Positions 57,359 to 64,000 of a DNA stretch of 64,000 nt are shown one piece after another; the stretch's first letter is position 1, and every line of letters starts with the position of its first letter. The stretch is from an uncultured Clostridia bacterium. GTDB lineage: Bacteria; Bacillota; Clostridia; Oscillospirales; Ruminococcaceae. The notes beneath the pieces were generated by a model. The model had not been told where the DNA came from. It worked only from the letters and a program-made list of their open reading frames with translations, and made no database searches. Location of the stretch: contig CALXGR010000004.1 in the NCBI GenBank assembly GCA_944387885.1, forward strand, positions 1 to 64,000, written 5' to 3'. The position numbers and the translations under genes are program-made.

Positions 57359-57458
57359 GCCGGGGGAGAAGCTGTCCCCCGGCGGATATATGGTCCTGAG
57401 GACCGGATGAGGCATGGGGATAAGAAAGGATGGCGGAATATGTACATTGAAAAGGAAA
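57359..57458 (+). repeat. Structured leader repeat, copy 2
   Basis: Hairpin CGCCGGGGG/CCCCCGGCG (9 bp), then ATATATGGTCCTGAGGACC (own small hairpin GGTCC-TGA-GGACC), GATAAGAAAGGA and GGCGGAAT-ATG. The ATG here opens a 44-codon gene. Same layout as copy 1. Confidence 0.65.
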
Positions 57459-57574
57459 CTCTCCTGCAGCAGCTGCACCGGTGGAAGGGCCAGGAACTGG
57501 GCACCGCCAGGGCACTACTGGGGGAAGTCATTGAACTGGTGGAGCAGCAACCGGAAAAGGAGGAAGAGCCATGA
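57440..57574 (+). CDS. Small 44-residue prophage protein
   Basis: The frame MYIEKETLLQQLHRWKGQEL... ends in EKEEEP and is helical and acidic at the C-terminus. Its first codons are part of the leader repeat; in copy 1 the equivalent frame is cut to 9 codons. The stop overlaps the next ATG (ATGA). No family is recognised. Confidence 0.55.
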   Translation: MYIEKETLLQQLHRWKGQELGTARALLGEVIELVEQQPEKEEEP

Positions 57575-57735
57575 CTCTATGGGAGCTGGTGTACTACGCA
57601 GGGCCGCCGGTGATTGCACTGGGAATTCTGGCCATGCTGGTAAGCACCTTCCTCATTGACTGGATGGAAGATAACCAAGACAAAGAAGAACTGCAGGAAC
57701 TTCAGTGCCTGCTGAAAGGAGAAAACCATGGATAA
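57571..57735 (+). CDS. Small single-pass membrane protein
   Basis: The 54-residue frame starts MTLWELVYYAGPPVIALG. One hydrophobic segment (about 8-30) is followed by an acidic tail (DWMEDNQDKEELQEL). Start and stop overlap the neighbouring genes, typical of a compact early operon. It could be a membrane-acting phage factor; no family is recognised. Confidence 0.6.
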   Translation: MTLWELVYYAGPPVIALGILAMLVSTFLIDWMEDNQDKEELQELQCLLKGENHG

Positions 57736-57955
57736 TCTGATCACTTTGAACATTATGGAGGGAATGAAGTTCCGCTTCCGGTCTCCTCATCCTCTGGATC
57801 ACCTGCCCTTGACGGTGGGGGCACTCAAGACAACCTGCCCCTGCTGTGGCGGGGAGCTGTGGACGGTGGAGGAGCTGCCGGGCTGCATGATTTCAGCGGA
57901 TAGCCTGGAAATGGTACAGGAGGACCAGGCGGAAGATGGGCAGGAAGAAGGCTGA
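57728..57955 (+). CDS. Small zinc-finger-like prophage protein
   Basis: This 75-residue protein has C-P-C-C (TTCPCCGGELW) and a later Cys in LPGCMIS, suggesting a small metal site, then an acidic tail. AAAGGAG lies 6-7 bases before the ATG. It overlaps both neighbours by a few bases. Function unknown. Confidence 0.7.
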   Translation: MDNLITLNIMEGMKFRFRSPHPLDHLPLTVGALKTTCPCCGGELWTVEELPGCMISADSLEMVQEDQAEDGQEEG

Positions 57956-58256
57956 CCTGTGGCCACTGGAAGAACTGGCCCGGCGGGTCTGGGAGGAGCG
58001 GAGCCGGATCGTGAGGATCGGCAATGAGAAAGAGGTGCCCTACTATATGCTCAATATCAGGCACCCAACCATCCGAACACTCTACGACACCTGGAGAAGG
58101 GATCTCCATGCAATCCCTTTCCCTCCCAGTGACCTGGAGCGGATCACTTGGGAGCTGGGATTCCTCAATGAAGCCGCCCTCATGAAAATCCAGCGCCACT
58201 TTGAGGCGGTGGATGAGATGGAACAAAAACTGAGAAAGGAGCAAGACCATGAATAA
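57936..58256 (+). CDS. Prophage protein of unknown function (106 aa)
   Basis: The protein starts MGRKKADLWPLEELARRVWEE and is helical with alternating charged residues; the middle has YYMLNIRHPTIRTLYDTWRRDLH, the end a short coiled coil. No known domain is recognised. It overlaps the previous gene by 20 bases and the next by 8, so it is part of one early operon. Confidence 0.7.
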   Translation: MGRKKADLWPLEELARRVWEERSRIVRIGNEKEVPYYMLNIRHPTIRTLYDTWRRDLHAIPFPPSDLERITWELGFLNEAALMKIQRHFEAVDEMEQKLRKEQDHE

Positions 58257-58578
58257 GCTGACCATGACAAAGGCCCGGGAGATAGCCCGCAAAGTGTGTG
58301 GGTCTTCCAAGGTGGAAAAGGCCGATGGAGAGTACATTGTGACCCTGGGAGAAATCGTGGTTCGCATGAGAGACAGGTGTACCGATTTCCAGAACCGGCC
58401 GCTGGCAGAGGTCTATGTGGGGGCATCCGCCTATACCACCATGTATCTCTGTTTTTGGACGGATACGCTGGAACGCTGCCATGAGGCGGAGACCATGCAG
58501 TGGAGGATAGACACGGTGGAGCAACGCCAGGAATACTTCCAGCAGCTGCAGGAAAGGGGACTGATGAAGGATGCCTAA
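58249..58578 (+). CDS. Prophage protein of unknown function (109 aa)
   Basis: The protein has an alpha/beta pattern: helix KAREIARKVCG, then strands KADGEYIVTLGEIVVRMRDR and LAEVYVGASAYTTMYLCFW, and a charged helical end. No family is recognised. GAAAGGAG precedes the ATG. It overlaps both neighbours by 8 bases. Confidence 0.7.
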   Translation: MNKLTMTKAREIARKVCGSSKVEKADGEYIVTLGEIVVRMRDRCTDFQNRPLAEVYVGASAYTTMYLCFWTDTLERCHEAETMQWRIDTVEQRQEYFQQLQERGLMKDA

Positions 58579-59092
58579 ATGCTCACTTGCCCAGGAGATG
58601 GAAGCAACCCGCTCGGATGTGGGACAAATCGTCATGTGGTGCGGGGTGATCGCCCTCCACCAGAGATACGGCATAGGCCCCAGCCGGCAGGACAGGCTTG
58701 GCAAGGCCGTGGAAGAGGACAGTCTGATTGCCCAGCGGGCGGGGCTGACCTGGATGATGAGGGAAATCCGTCAGAATCTGGCTGAAGTGCTGCCGGCGGA
58801 GGAACTGGAATTCCGGGTGCCAATGTTGCGGGCGCCAAAGAACCGGAAGGAGCAGCAGCTGGCCATGGCTGGGAACCAGGCGGCCACTGTGGCCTGGTTG
58901 CTTCTGGCCCGGGGAGTGCGCCGGGAGCTGGGCTTTGGACAGAGCCGCCTTCATCAGCTGCGAGAGGATATCCTGGGAAACTATAGGCAGCTGAACCAAT
59001 GGTGCAGAGAGGACGGCCCCGAGGCAGGGCTGGAAAAGCTGCGCCGGTGCGCAGAGCGGGCAATCCATGAAGACCTGCGACTCGAATTGTAA
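58571..59092 (+). CDS. Prophage protein of unknown function (173 aa)
   Basis: This all-helical, basic 173-residue protein (VGQIVMWCGVIALHQRYGIG, AGNQAATVAWLLLARGVRRELGFG, LREDILGNYRQLNQWCRED) resembles the uncharacterised helical proteins found before replication modules in Clostridial prophages, but no named domain is seen. It closes the first block of overlapping early genes; a 271-bp leader-like gap follows. Confidence 0.7.
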   Translation: MPKCSLAQEMEATRSDVGQIVMWCGVIALHQRYGIGPSRQDRLGKAVEEDSLIAQRAGLTWMMREIRQNLAEVLPAEELEFRVPMLRAPKNRKEQQLAMAGNQAATVAWLLLARGVRRELGFGQSRLHQLREDILGNYRQLNQWCREDGPEAGLEKLRRCAERAIHEDLRLEL

Positions 59093-59363
59093 TACATAGC
59101 TGCCGGTGACCCCGGCGGCATGATGGAGCAGCCCCAGCGGGAAGATTATCGGGGCGGCACCGGCCTGCTCCTCCACCGCCCAGTGCGGTACTGAATAGTT
59201 GGTCAACCCGAAGGGCCTTAAGCTGAGGGGGCCGGGCAGAGGGCCAAGGAGCTGGACTCCATCTGCCAAACCACGGTGGCTTCCGCTGGCTGCCGGGGCT
59301 TAATTATATGTTCCTGCCAGGTGCAAGAGCCGGGCAGGGAGAAAGAGAAAAAGGAGAGCGGAC
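59093..59363 (+). other. Structured intergenic leader, possible third copy of the prophage motif
   Basis: Gene-free apart from a 24-codon frame at about 59121. It carries CTGCCGGTGACCCCGGCGG at the left and, from about 59228, GGGCCGGGCAGAGGGCC. Later come TAATTATATGTTCCTG and a purine-rich AAGGAGAGCGGAC before the ATG at 59364, matching the order TATATGGTCCTG ... AAGGATGGCGGA in copies 1 and 2. Confidence 0.4.
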
Positions 59364-59825
59364 ATGGACAAGAAAAAGATTTTGTATGACCTGGCCCGGG
59401 GAATCTGCGGGAGAATCCCGGAGATGGAAAAGTGTACCCTGCGCCAGGAGGGGGAATATTGGTCCCTCCTGTTTGAGCATGAGGAGCTTGGGCCCTCCAC
59501 GGTGACGGCCCTGCTTTACCCGGGTGGTGCCCTGGCCGGGGCCAGACTGGGGGAGGTGACCATCCCCATGGAACAGTATGATCTACCGGCAGCGCCTGCC
59601 ATTGAAAGGCCGCCCTATCGGGGGGAGAAGGATATCTTTGTTCACTGGCTGAAACCGCTGGTGATGATCTGCGACCGTAATTTGGTGGACCTGAAGTACA
59701 TCCCGGACCATCCATTGGGAGAGGTGGTGCGGCTCCAGTATCAGTTTACGGAGAAGGACATCAATGTCACCGGCTCCAGCTGCCTCTGGATCGGAAAGAA
59801 GGTCTTTGAGGCCCTGGAGTACTGA
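59364..59825 (+). CDS. Prophage protein of unknown function (153 aa)
   Basis: This 153-residue protein of mixed alpha/beta pattern (DKKKILYDLARGICGRIPEMEKC, YWSLLFEHEELGPSTVTALLYPGG, LVMICDRNLVDLKYIPDHPLGEVVRLQYQF) has no recognised domain. AAAGGAGAG precedes the ATG. It stands alone between two structured gaps. Confidence 0.7.
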   Translation: MDKKKILYDLARGICGRIPEMEKCTLRQEGEYWSLLFEHEELGPSTVTALLYPGGALAGARLGEVTIPMEQYDLPAAPAIERPPYRGEKDIFVHWLKPLVMICDRNLVDLKYIPDHPLGEVVRLQYQFTEKDINVTGSSCLWIGKKVFEALEY

Positions 59826-60034
59826 CCCAATATCCATAAAAACCATGCAGCCTCCGTGGCTGCAGCCGGGCTTGTATAGGGTATTGAAATTAGGACGGAG
59901 GCGGGGAAAGGGGTAAGGGGAAAACGAGGACGGGCCATGCTACCTTCCGAGAGATCTTCCTGCCTGGCCCGGCCGGTGTTGTCCCCTGAATGCCAGGGGC
60001 AGTGCTTTCCACAAACATAAAAAAGGGGATTTAC
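59826..60034 (+). other. Hairpin-rich region upstream of rep
   Basis: No gene. CCTCCGT (59851-59857) pairs with ACGGAGG (59895-59901) around an inner GGCTGCAGCC palindrome, and CCCCTG (59983-59988) pairs with CAGGGG (59994-59999) 35 bases before the replication gene. The stems could be an origin with a nick site for the HUH protein, or translation control of rep. Confidence 0.4.
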
Positions 60035-60871
60035 ATGAAAACCTATCAAAGAGAACGGCGGTACCTGTGCGGCCGCTCGGCCCGGACGGCGGAATACCAG
60101 GAGATAGAAATCTACCCTCTGCCAACCCGGGACCCGGCCAGCAGAGACCTGGACCGGCAGCATGCCAAAGCTCCTCCCTTCCGGGGAAAGGACCAGGCAA
60201 ACCACAACGCCAAGGTGGCCCGGAAGTGGTTCCACCGGCTGGCGGTGAGCAACTTTTCCTCAAAGGACACCCACACCACCCTGACCTATGCAGCGGAGCA
60301 ACGCCCGGAGGATGCGGACCAGGCCTGGAAGGATTTCCGGAACTGGGTGCGCCACCTGCGGGAGAAGTGCCGGGCAGCCGGGCAGGAAAAGCCAGAACTG
60401 CTGGCGGTGATGGAGTGGCAAGCTGCTGGGCCGGGAAAGAAGGCGGTGGCTCCCCATTTCCATGTGCTGCTGCACTGTGGACTGTCCCGGGATGAGATAG
60501 AGGCCTGCTGGCACCGGAAAGGAGAGCTGCTGGGCCGGGCCAATGCAGACCGTCTCCAGCTGGACAAGGGCAGCCTGGAGGCCCTGGCCAATTACATGAT
60601 GAAAAACCCACAGAGAAAGCACCGGTATTACCGCAGCCGGGGAATAAAAGACCCGGTCATGCCCCCGCCAAGGGACGGCCGGTACACCCGCAGCCAGGTG
60701 GCGAGAATCGCCACCGACAGCGCCATGCTCCATAGCAGCGAATACTGGGCCAGGAAATACCCGGGCTGGGAGCTGAACGAAGCCAGCGCCGAATACAACG
60801 AATACCTGGGATGGAGCATCAGTCTGAAAATGCGGCGGAGACCACCGCCCAAAAAGAAAGTGAGGAGATAA
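60035..60871 (+). CDS. HUH-type rolling-circle replication-associated protein
   Basis: This 278-residue protein has a Rep-like core: motif 1 near KDTHTTLTYAAEQ, HUH motif H141-F-H143 (APHFHVLLH147), and a motif 3 region with Tyr residues (NYMMKNPQRKHRYYRSRGIKDP). The flanks resemble the rolling-circle replication-associated proteins found in Firmicute phages. ATG 60035 follows AAAGGGG. It would nick DNA and stay covalently bound through Tyr. Whether it starts replication or acts in another step (for example mobilisation or DNA processing) is open. Confidence 0.75.
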   Translation: MKTYQRERRYLCGRSARTAEYQEIEIYPLPTRDPASRDLDRQHAKAPPFRGKDQANHNAKVARKWFHRLAVSNFSSKDTHTTLTYAAEQRPEDADQAWKDFRNWVRHLREKCRAAGQEKPELLAVMEWQAAGPGKKAVAPHFHVLLHCGLSRDEIEACWHRKGELLGRANADRLQLDKGSLEALANYMMKNPQRKHRYYRSRGIKDPVMPPPRDGRYTRSQVARIATDSAMLHSSEYWARKYPGWELNEASAEYNEYLGWSISLKMRRRPPPKKKVRR

Positions 60872-60874
60872 ACC

Positions 60875-61240
60875 ATGGAAAACAATTTGACCAAGTACAA
60901 AATCGGGACCTGTAAGTTTTGCAGACAGAGTGTAGCCCTGATGAAGGACTATGACACCTGGGAGGAAGCAGAACAGGCCGCCACCGCCGCCTGCAAGTGC
61001 GAGGAAGGAAAGGTCTTCCGGCGGGCGGCCCAGGAGAAGGCAACCATCCAGGAGATCTTCGGCAAGGATGACCCGGAGGCACAGAAACTCATTTGCACTC
61101 TGGCGGATGCCGTGCGGGAGGGGTATATCCTGGGGGCCACCTTGAAGCTGGATGATGGAGTAACTGCCAAGCTTCGGGGAAAGGACGGGGTTGTGCTGGT
61201 GTCCAGGGCGGAAAAGCAGGAGCACCAGCGGAGCATCTGA
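60875..61240 (+). CDS. Prophage protein with Cys-pair motif (121 aa)
   Basis: This 121-residue protein has an N-terminal C-x2-C (TCKFCRQ) and a further Cys pair (ACKCEEGK), likely one zinc site, then helical and strand segments (LICTLADAVREGYILGATLKLDDG). It starts 3 bases after the rep gene and its stop overlaps the next start. Similar genes beside phage rep genes have no known function. Confidence 0.7.
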   Translation: MENNLTKYKIGTCKFCRQSVALMKDYDTWEEAEQAATAACKCEEGKVFRRAAQEKATIQEIFGKDDPEAQKLICTLADAVREGYILGATLKLDDGVTAKLRGKDGVVLVSRAEKQEHQRSI

Positions 61241-61701
61241 TGGGGCTGAGCGAGAAGGACCTGGCCCGGCTGGGACCGGCGGCCAGAGCGCAGATAAAGG
61301 CAGAACTGGCCCGGCGGGACCGGGAACGGAAAGCCAGGAATATGGCGGCCCATGCGGAGAGAACCGGACCCCTGCTGCCGGGGGCGGACAGTGAGCTGGA
61401 GCGCCGGTATTATGCCGCTGTGCTATGGCCAAAGGTGGTGGCCAAACAGGTGGCCCAGGTGGAGCTGCACAAGCGGTTCACCCTCTACCCGGCGGATAGC
61501 TACTGTGGCCTGAAACTTCCGGCGGCACACTACACCCCGGACTTTGTAGTCACTTATGCCAATGGCTTTGTGGAGGTGGTGGAAGTGAAGAGCGCCGCCA
61601 TCCGAAAGCTGCAGCGGGACTACATCTACCGCCGCCGGCTGTTTATAGAGCTGATCGCCCGGCCAAATGGCTGGGGATTCACTGAATACATACAGGATTG
61701 A
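61240..61701 (+). CDS. DUF1064 endonuclease-like protein
   Basis: This 153-residue protein ends in the DUF1064 pattern, a PD-(D/E)xK nuclease-like fold: YTPDFVVTYANGFVEVVEVKSAA with D, E and K in place, then YIYRRRLFIELIA. In phages this family is found next to replication genes and is thought to act in recombination or Holliday-junction processing. The N-terminal 60 residues are basic. Start overlaps the previous stop (TGATG). Confidence 0.78.
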   Translation: MGLSEKDLARLGPAARAQIKAELARRDRERKARNMAAHAERTGPLLPGADSELERRYYAAVLWPKVVAKQVAQVELHKRFTLYPADSYCGLKLPAAHYTPDFVVTYANGFVEVVEVKSAAIRKLQRDYIYRRRLFIELIARPNGWGFTEYIQD

Positions 61702-61725
61702 GAAAAAAAGAAGGGGAGATATGGA

Positions 61726-64000
61726 GTGACCTACCAGGAATTTTTGGAGCACAAAATTGATATTGCCCCGCTCAGCGGGATTGAAATTGACGAAACCGAG
61801 ATAAGTCCCGCACTGAAGCCTCATCAGAGGGCGAGCGTGCAGTGGGCATTGCGTGGGGGAAGACGGGGAATCTTTGCCCGGTTCGGTCTTGGTAAGACGG
61901 TCATGCAGCTGGAATGGTGCAGGATCATTCAAAAGCACCAGGGCGGGAAAGCCCTCATTGTCATGCCCCTCAATGTAATGCCGGAGTTCCGCACAGATGC
62001 CAAGGATGTCCTTGGAATGGACCCACCCGTATACTGCAGGACCATGGAAGAAGTGCAGCAGTGCACCGACCCTATCATCATGACCAACTATGAGCGGGTG
62101 CGGGATGGAAACATCGACCCGAAGGCGTTCACGGCCGTAAGCCTGGATGAGGCTGCCACCCTAAGGAGCTTCGGGAGCAAAACCTACCAGGAGTTCATGG
62201 TAAAGTTCAAGGGAATCCCGTATAAGCTGACCAACACAGCCACGCCAAGCCCAAACCGATACAAGGAGCTCATCCACTATGCCGGGTTCCTGGAGGTAAT
62301 GGACACCGGCCAGGCGCTGACCCGGTTTTTCAAGAGGGACAGTACCAAGGCGAACAACCTTACCCTATATCCGGACCGGGAAAGGGAGTTCTGGATCTGG
62401 TGCGCCTCCTGGGGTTTATTTCTACAAAAGCCATCAGACCTGGGGTTTTCGGATGAAGGGTACAGTCTCCCGCCTTTGGAGATCCGGTATCACAAGCTGG
62501 AAAGCCAGGAGCGGCCGGAGGAGTTTGACCGGGATGGTCAGCTGAAACTGGGACACGATGCGGCCATGGGCCTGGCCGATGCTGCCAGAGAAAAGAGGGA
62601 CAGCATAGAGATCCGGGCAAGGGAAACCTCCAGAATCGTTTCAGAATCCCCGGAGGACCATTTTGTAATCTGGCATGACCTGGAGGAAGAACGAAGGGCG
62701 CTGAAGCGGGTCATCCCGGAGATGGTAGATATATACGGGTCCATGGACCTTGAACCAAGGGAACAGCAGGTAATGAACTTTGCTCAGGGAAGGACAAGGC
62801 TGTTCGGGACAAAGAAGAGCATTTCAGGATCCGGGTGCAACTTCCAAAGGTACTGCCACCGGGCAATCTTCATGGGAATCGACTACGAGTTCAATGACTT
62901 CATCCAGGCGGTGCACCGCATTTACCGATTCCTCCAGACCAAGCCGGTGGTCATTGACATCATCTACATGGACACGGAAGGAGAGATCCTCCTGGCTTTG
63001 AAGCGAAAGTGGACCCAGTACGAGGAGCTGAGCGCAAAGATGGAGGAAATCATCAAGGAGTATGGACTGGGGAGTGTGGCATTGGAAATCCTGAAAAGAT
63101 CTATAGGGTGTGATCGGGTGGAAGTCCAGGGTGACAAGTACACCGCCGTGAATAACGACTGCGTGGAGGAGGTGAAGACCTGGGAGGATAACAGCATTGA
63201 CCTGTATGTCACCAGCATTCCCTTTGGCAACCACTACGAATACAGCCCAAGCTACAATGACTTCGGTCATAATCCGGATGACACTGCTTTCTTTGAACAG
63301 ATGGACTACCTTACCCCGCAGCTGCTCAGGACATTAAAGCCAGGGCGGGTGGCGGCCATCCATGTAAAGGACCGTATCCAATTCGGTAATGTCACCGGGA
63401 TGGGTATGCCCACAGTGGAGCCGTTTCATGCGGACTGCATTTCCCATTTTATCCGGCACGGCTTTGCCTATTTTGGCATGATAACCGTGGTGACGGATGT
63501 TGTCCGGGAAAACAACCAGACCTACCGCCTGGGATGGACAGAGCAGTGCAAGGACGGAACCAAGATGGGGGTGGGCTGCCCGGAGTACATCCTACTCTTT
63601 CGCAAGCTACCAACGGATCATACCAAGGGATATGCCGATATACGGGTGACAAAGAGCAAAGAAGACTACACCAGGGCCAGGTGGCAGATAGATGCACATG
63701 GTTTCTGGCGGTCCAGCGGAGACAGACCCATCACCCGGCGGGAGCTGGAAAATGCCCCGGTGACCAAGCTCCAGCAACTGTATCGAAAGTACAGCCGCCA
63801 GACCGTGTACAGCTATCAGGATCATGTGAAGCTGGCCCAGGAGCTTGACCAGGAAGGGCGGCTACCTTCCACCTTCATGGTGGTGGCGCCGGGAAGCTGG
63901 GATGAGACCGTGTGGGATGATATCAACAGGATGAGGACACTGAACACTGACCAGAGCCGCCGGAGGCAGCAGAACCATGTCTGCCCACTCCAGCTGGACA
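61726..64000 (+). CDS. Helicase-DNA methyltransferase fusion (partial at right edge)
   Basis: The frame starts at GTG 61726 (AAGGGGAG 7 bases upstream) and stays open for 758 codons to the edge. Residues 1-450 are an SF2 helicase: motif I F53-G-L-G-K-T58, DEAA at 141-144 in place of DEAH, a T-A-T-P segment (TNTATPSPN), and motif VI H397-R-I-Y-R. From about 470 a beta-class N4/N6-adenine or cytosine methyltransferase follows with T496-S-I-P-F500 (variant of S-P-P-Y) and LKPGRVAAIHVKDRI; the SAM D-P-F-x-G-x-G motif should lie past the edge after NHVCPLQLD. It likely modifies phage DNA during replication. Confidence 0.8.
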   Translation, partial: MTYQEFLEHKIDIAPLSGIEIDETEISPALKPHQRASVQWALRGGRRGIFARFGLGKTVMQLEWCRIIQKHQGGKALIVMPLNVMPEFRTDAKDVLGMDPPVYCRTMEEVQQCTDPIIMTNYERVRDGNIDPKAFTAVSLDEAATLRSFGSKTYQEFMVKFKGIPYKLTNTATPSPNRYKELIHYAGFLEVMDTGQALTRFFKRDSTKANNLTLYPDREREFWIWCASWGLFLQKPSDLGFSDEGYSLPPLEIRYHKLESQERPEEFDRDGQLKLGHDAAMGLADAAREKRDSIEIRARETSRIVSESPEDHFVIWHDLEEERRALKRVIPEMVDIYGSMDLEPREQQVMNFAQGRTRLFGTKKSISGSGCNFQRYCHRAIFMGIDYEFNDFIQAVHRIYRFLQTKPVVIDIIYMDTEGEILLALKRKWTQYEELSAKMEEIIKEYGLGSVALEILKRSIGCDRVEVQGDKYTAVNNDCVEEVKTWEDNSIDLYVTSIPFGNHYEYSPSYNDFGHNPDDTAFFEQMDYLTPQLLRTLKPGRVAAIHVKDRIQFGNVTGMGMPTVEPFHADCISHFIRHGFAYFGMITVVTDVVRENNQTYRLGWTEQCKDGTKMGVGCPEYILLFRKLPTDHTKGYADIRVTKSKEDYTRARWQIDAHGFWRSSGDRPITRRELENAPVTKLQQLYRKYSRQTVYSYQDHVKLAQELDQEGRLPSTFMVVAPGSWDETVWDDINRMRTLNTDQSRRRQQNHVCPLQLD

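Larger units (their letters stand above)
53373..64000. mobile_element. Prophage integrated at tRNA-Pro (left part)
   Basis: Right of the tRNA come a tyrosine integrase, a repressor/XRE switch with shared operators, small early genes in tight overlap, an HUH replication protein, a DUF1064 nuclease and a helicase-methyltransferase. The lysogeny segment (about 54.7-56.6 kb) is visibly more A+T-rich than the host genes. The right end, structural genes and attR lie outside the window. Confidence 0.88.

Noticed and set aside
53174..64000. CRISPR array or restriction system in the prophage
   Set aside because: No regularly spaced repeats; the only methyltransferase is fused to a helicase and no nuclease partner is visible.

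Overview
The window comes from a G+C-rich, spore-forming, anaerobic Firmicute, most likely a Clostridia member of the Oscillospiraceae type (Flavonifractor/Intestinimonas-like). This is inferred from the sporulation genes spoIVB and spo0A, the yabNOPQ-divIC block, hemZ, an NfnAB transhydrogenase, frequent TTG/GTG starts with strong ribosome binding sites, and the absence of aerobic genes. No species can be named from the sequence alone.

Layout. 1-0.7 kb: two tRNA-Leu(UAG) 5' halves and a HEPN-like membrane protein. 0.8-3.1 kb: spoIVB with a forespore-type promoter, then spo0A. 3.1-15.7 kb: a long collinear block of ispDF (fused), cdaA-cdaR (c-di-AMP), a FAD oxidoreductase, recJ, relA, dtd, a metallo-hydrolase, hemZ and a uridine-kinase-like gene. 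15.8-22.8 kb: a coiled-coil/zinc-ribbon protein, a glycogen debranching enzyme, and mazG-hup-rqcP-yabP-yabQ-divIC-S1 followed by a THUMP methyltransferase. 22.9-30.8 kb: patatin, PHP, TSCPD, a ClpC-like unfoldase, an XRE regulator, MATE, CarD and an HMA protein. A 305-bp foldback element separates these from a minus-strand gntR-pyrB-pyrI operon. 33.3-38.9 kb: KDG kinase, an SPFH protein with a ribbon-helix-helix protein, and a BlaI/BlaR1-type module. 39-43.4 kb: nfnAB, class II fba and rlmB. 43.4-53.2 kb: a 1113-residue degenerate P-type ATPase, a putative metal exporter, a HAD phosphatase, an XpaC-TelA-LemA-TPM envelope cluster and an MFS transporter.

At 53.3 kb a tRNA-Pro(GGG) marks the left end of a prophage that runs off the right edge. 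It holds a tyrosine integrase, a candidate small RNA with a consensus promoter and strong terminator, a HIRAN membrane protein, a LexA-like repressor facing a small XRE protein across shared operators, a tRNA-like RNA, small early ORFs preceded by repeated structured leaders, an HUH replication protein, a DUF1064 nuclease and a helicase-DNA methyltransferase fusion cut by the window end.

How the genes connect: the core block links sporulation control, isoprenoid precursors, c-di-AMP and (p)ppGpp signalling, DNA repair, and tRNA and nucleotide quality control. The most unusual items are the catalytically dead-looking P-type ATPase with PTG repeats, the prophage RNAs (tRNA-like, small RNA, repeated leaders) and the foldback element at 30.8-31.1 kb.
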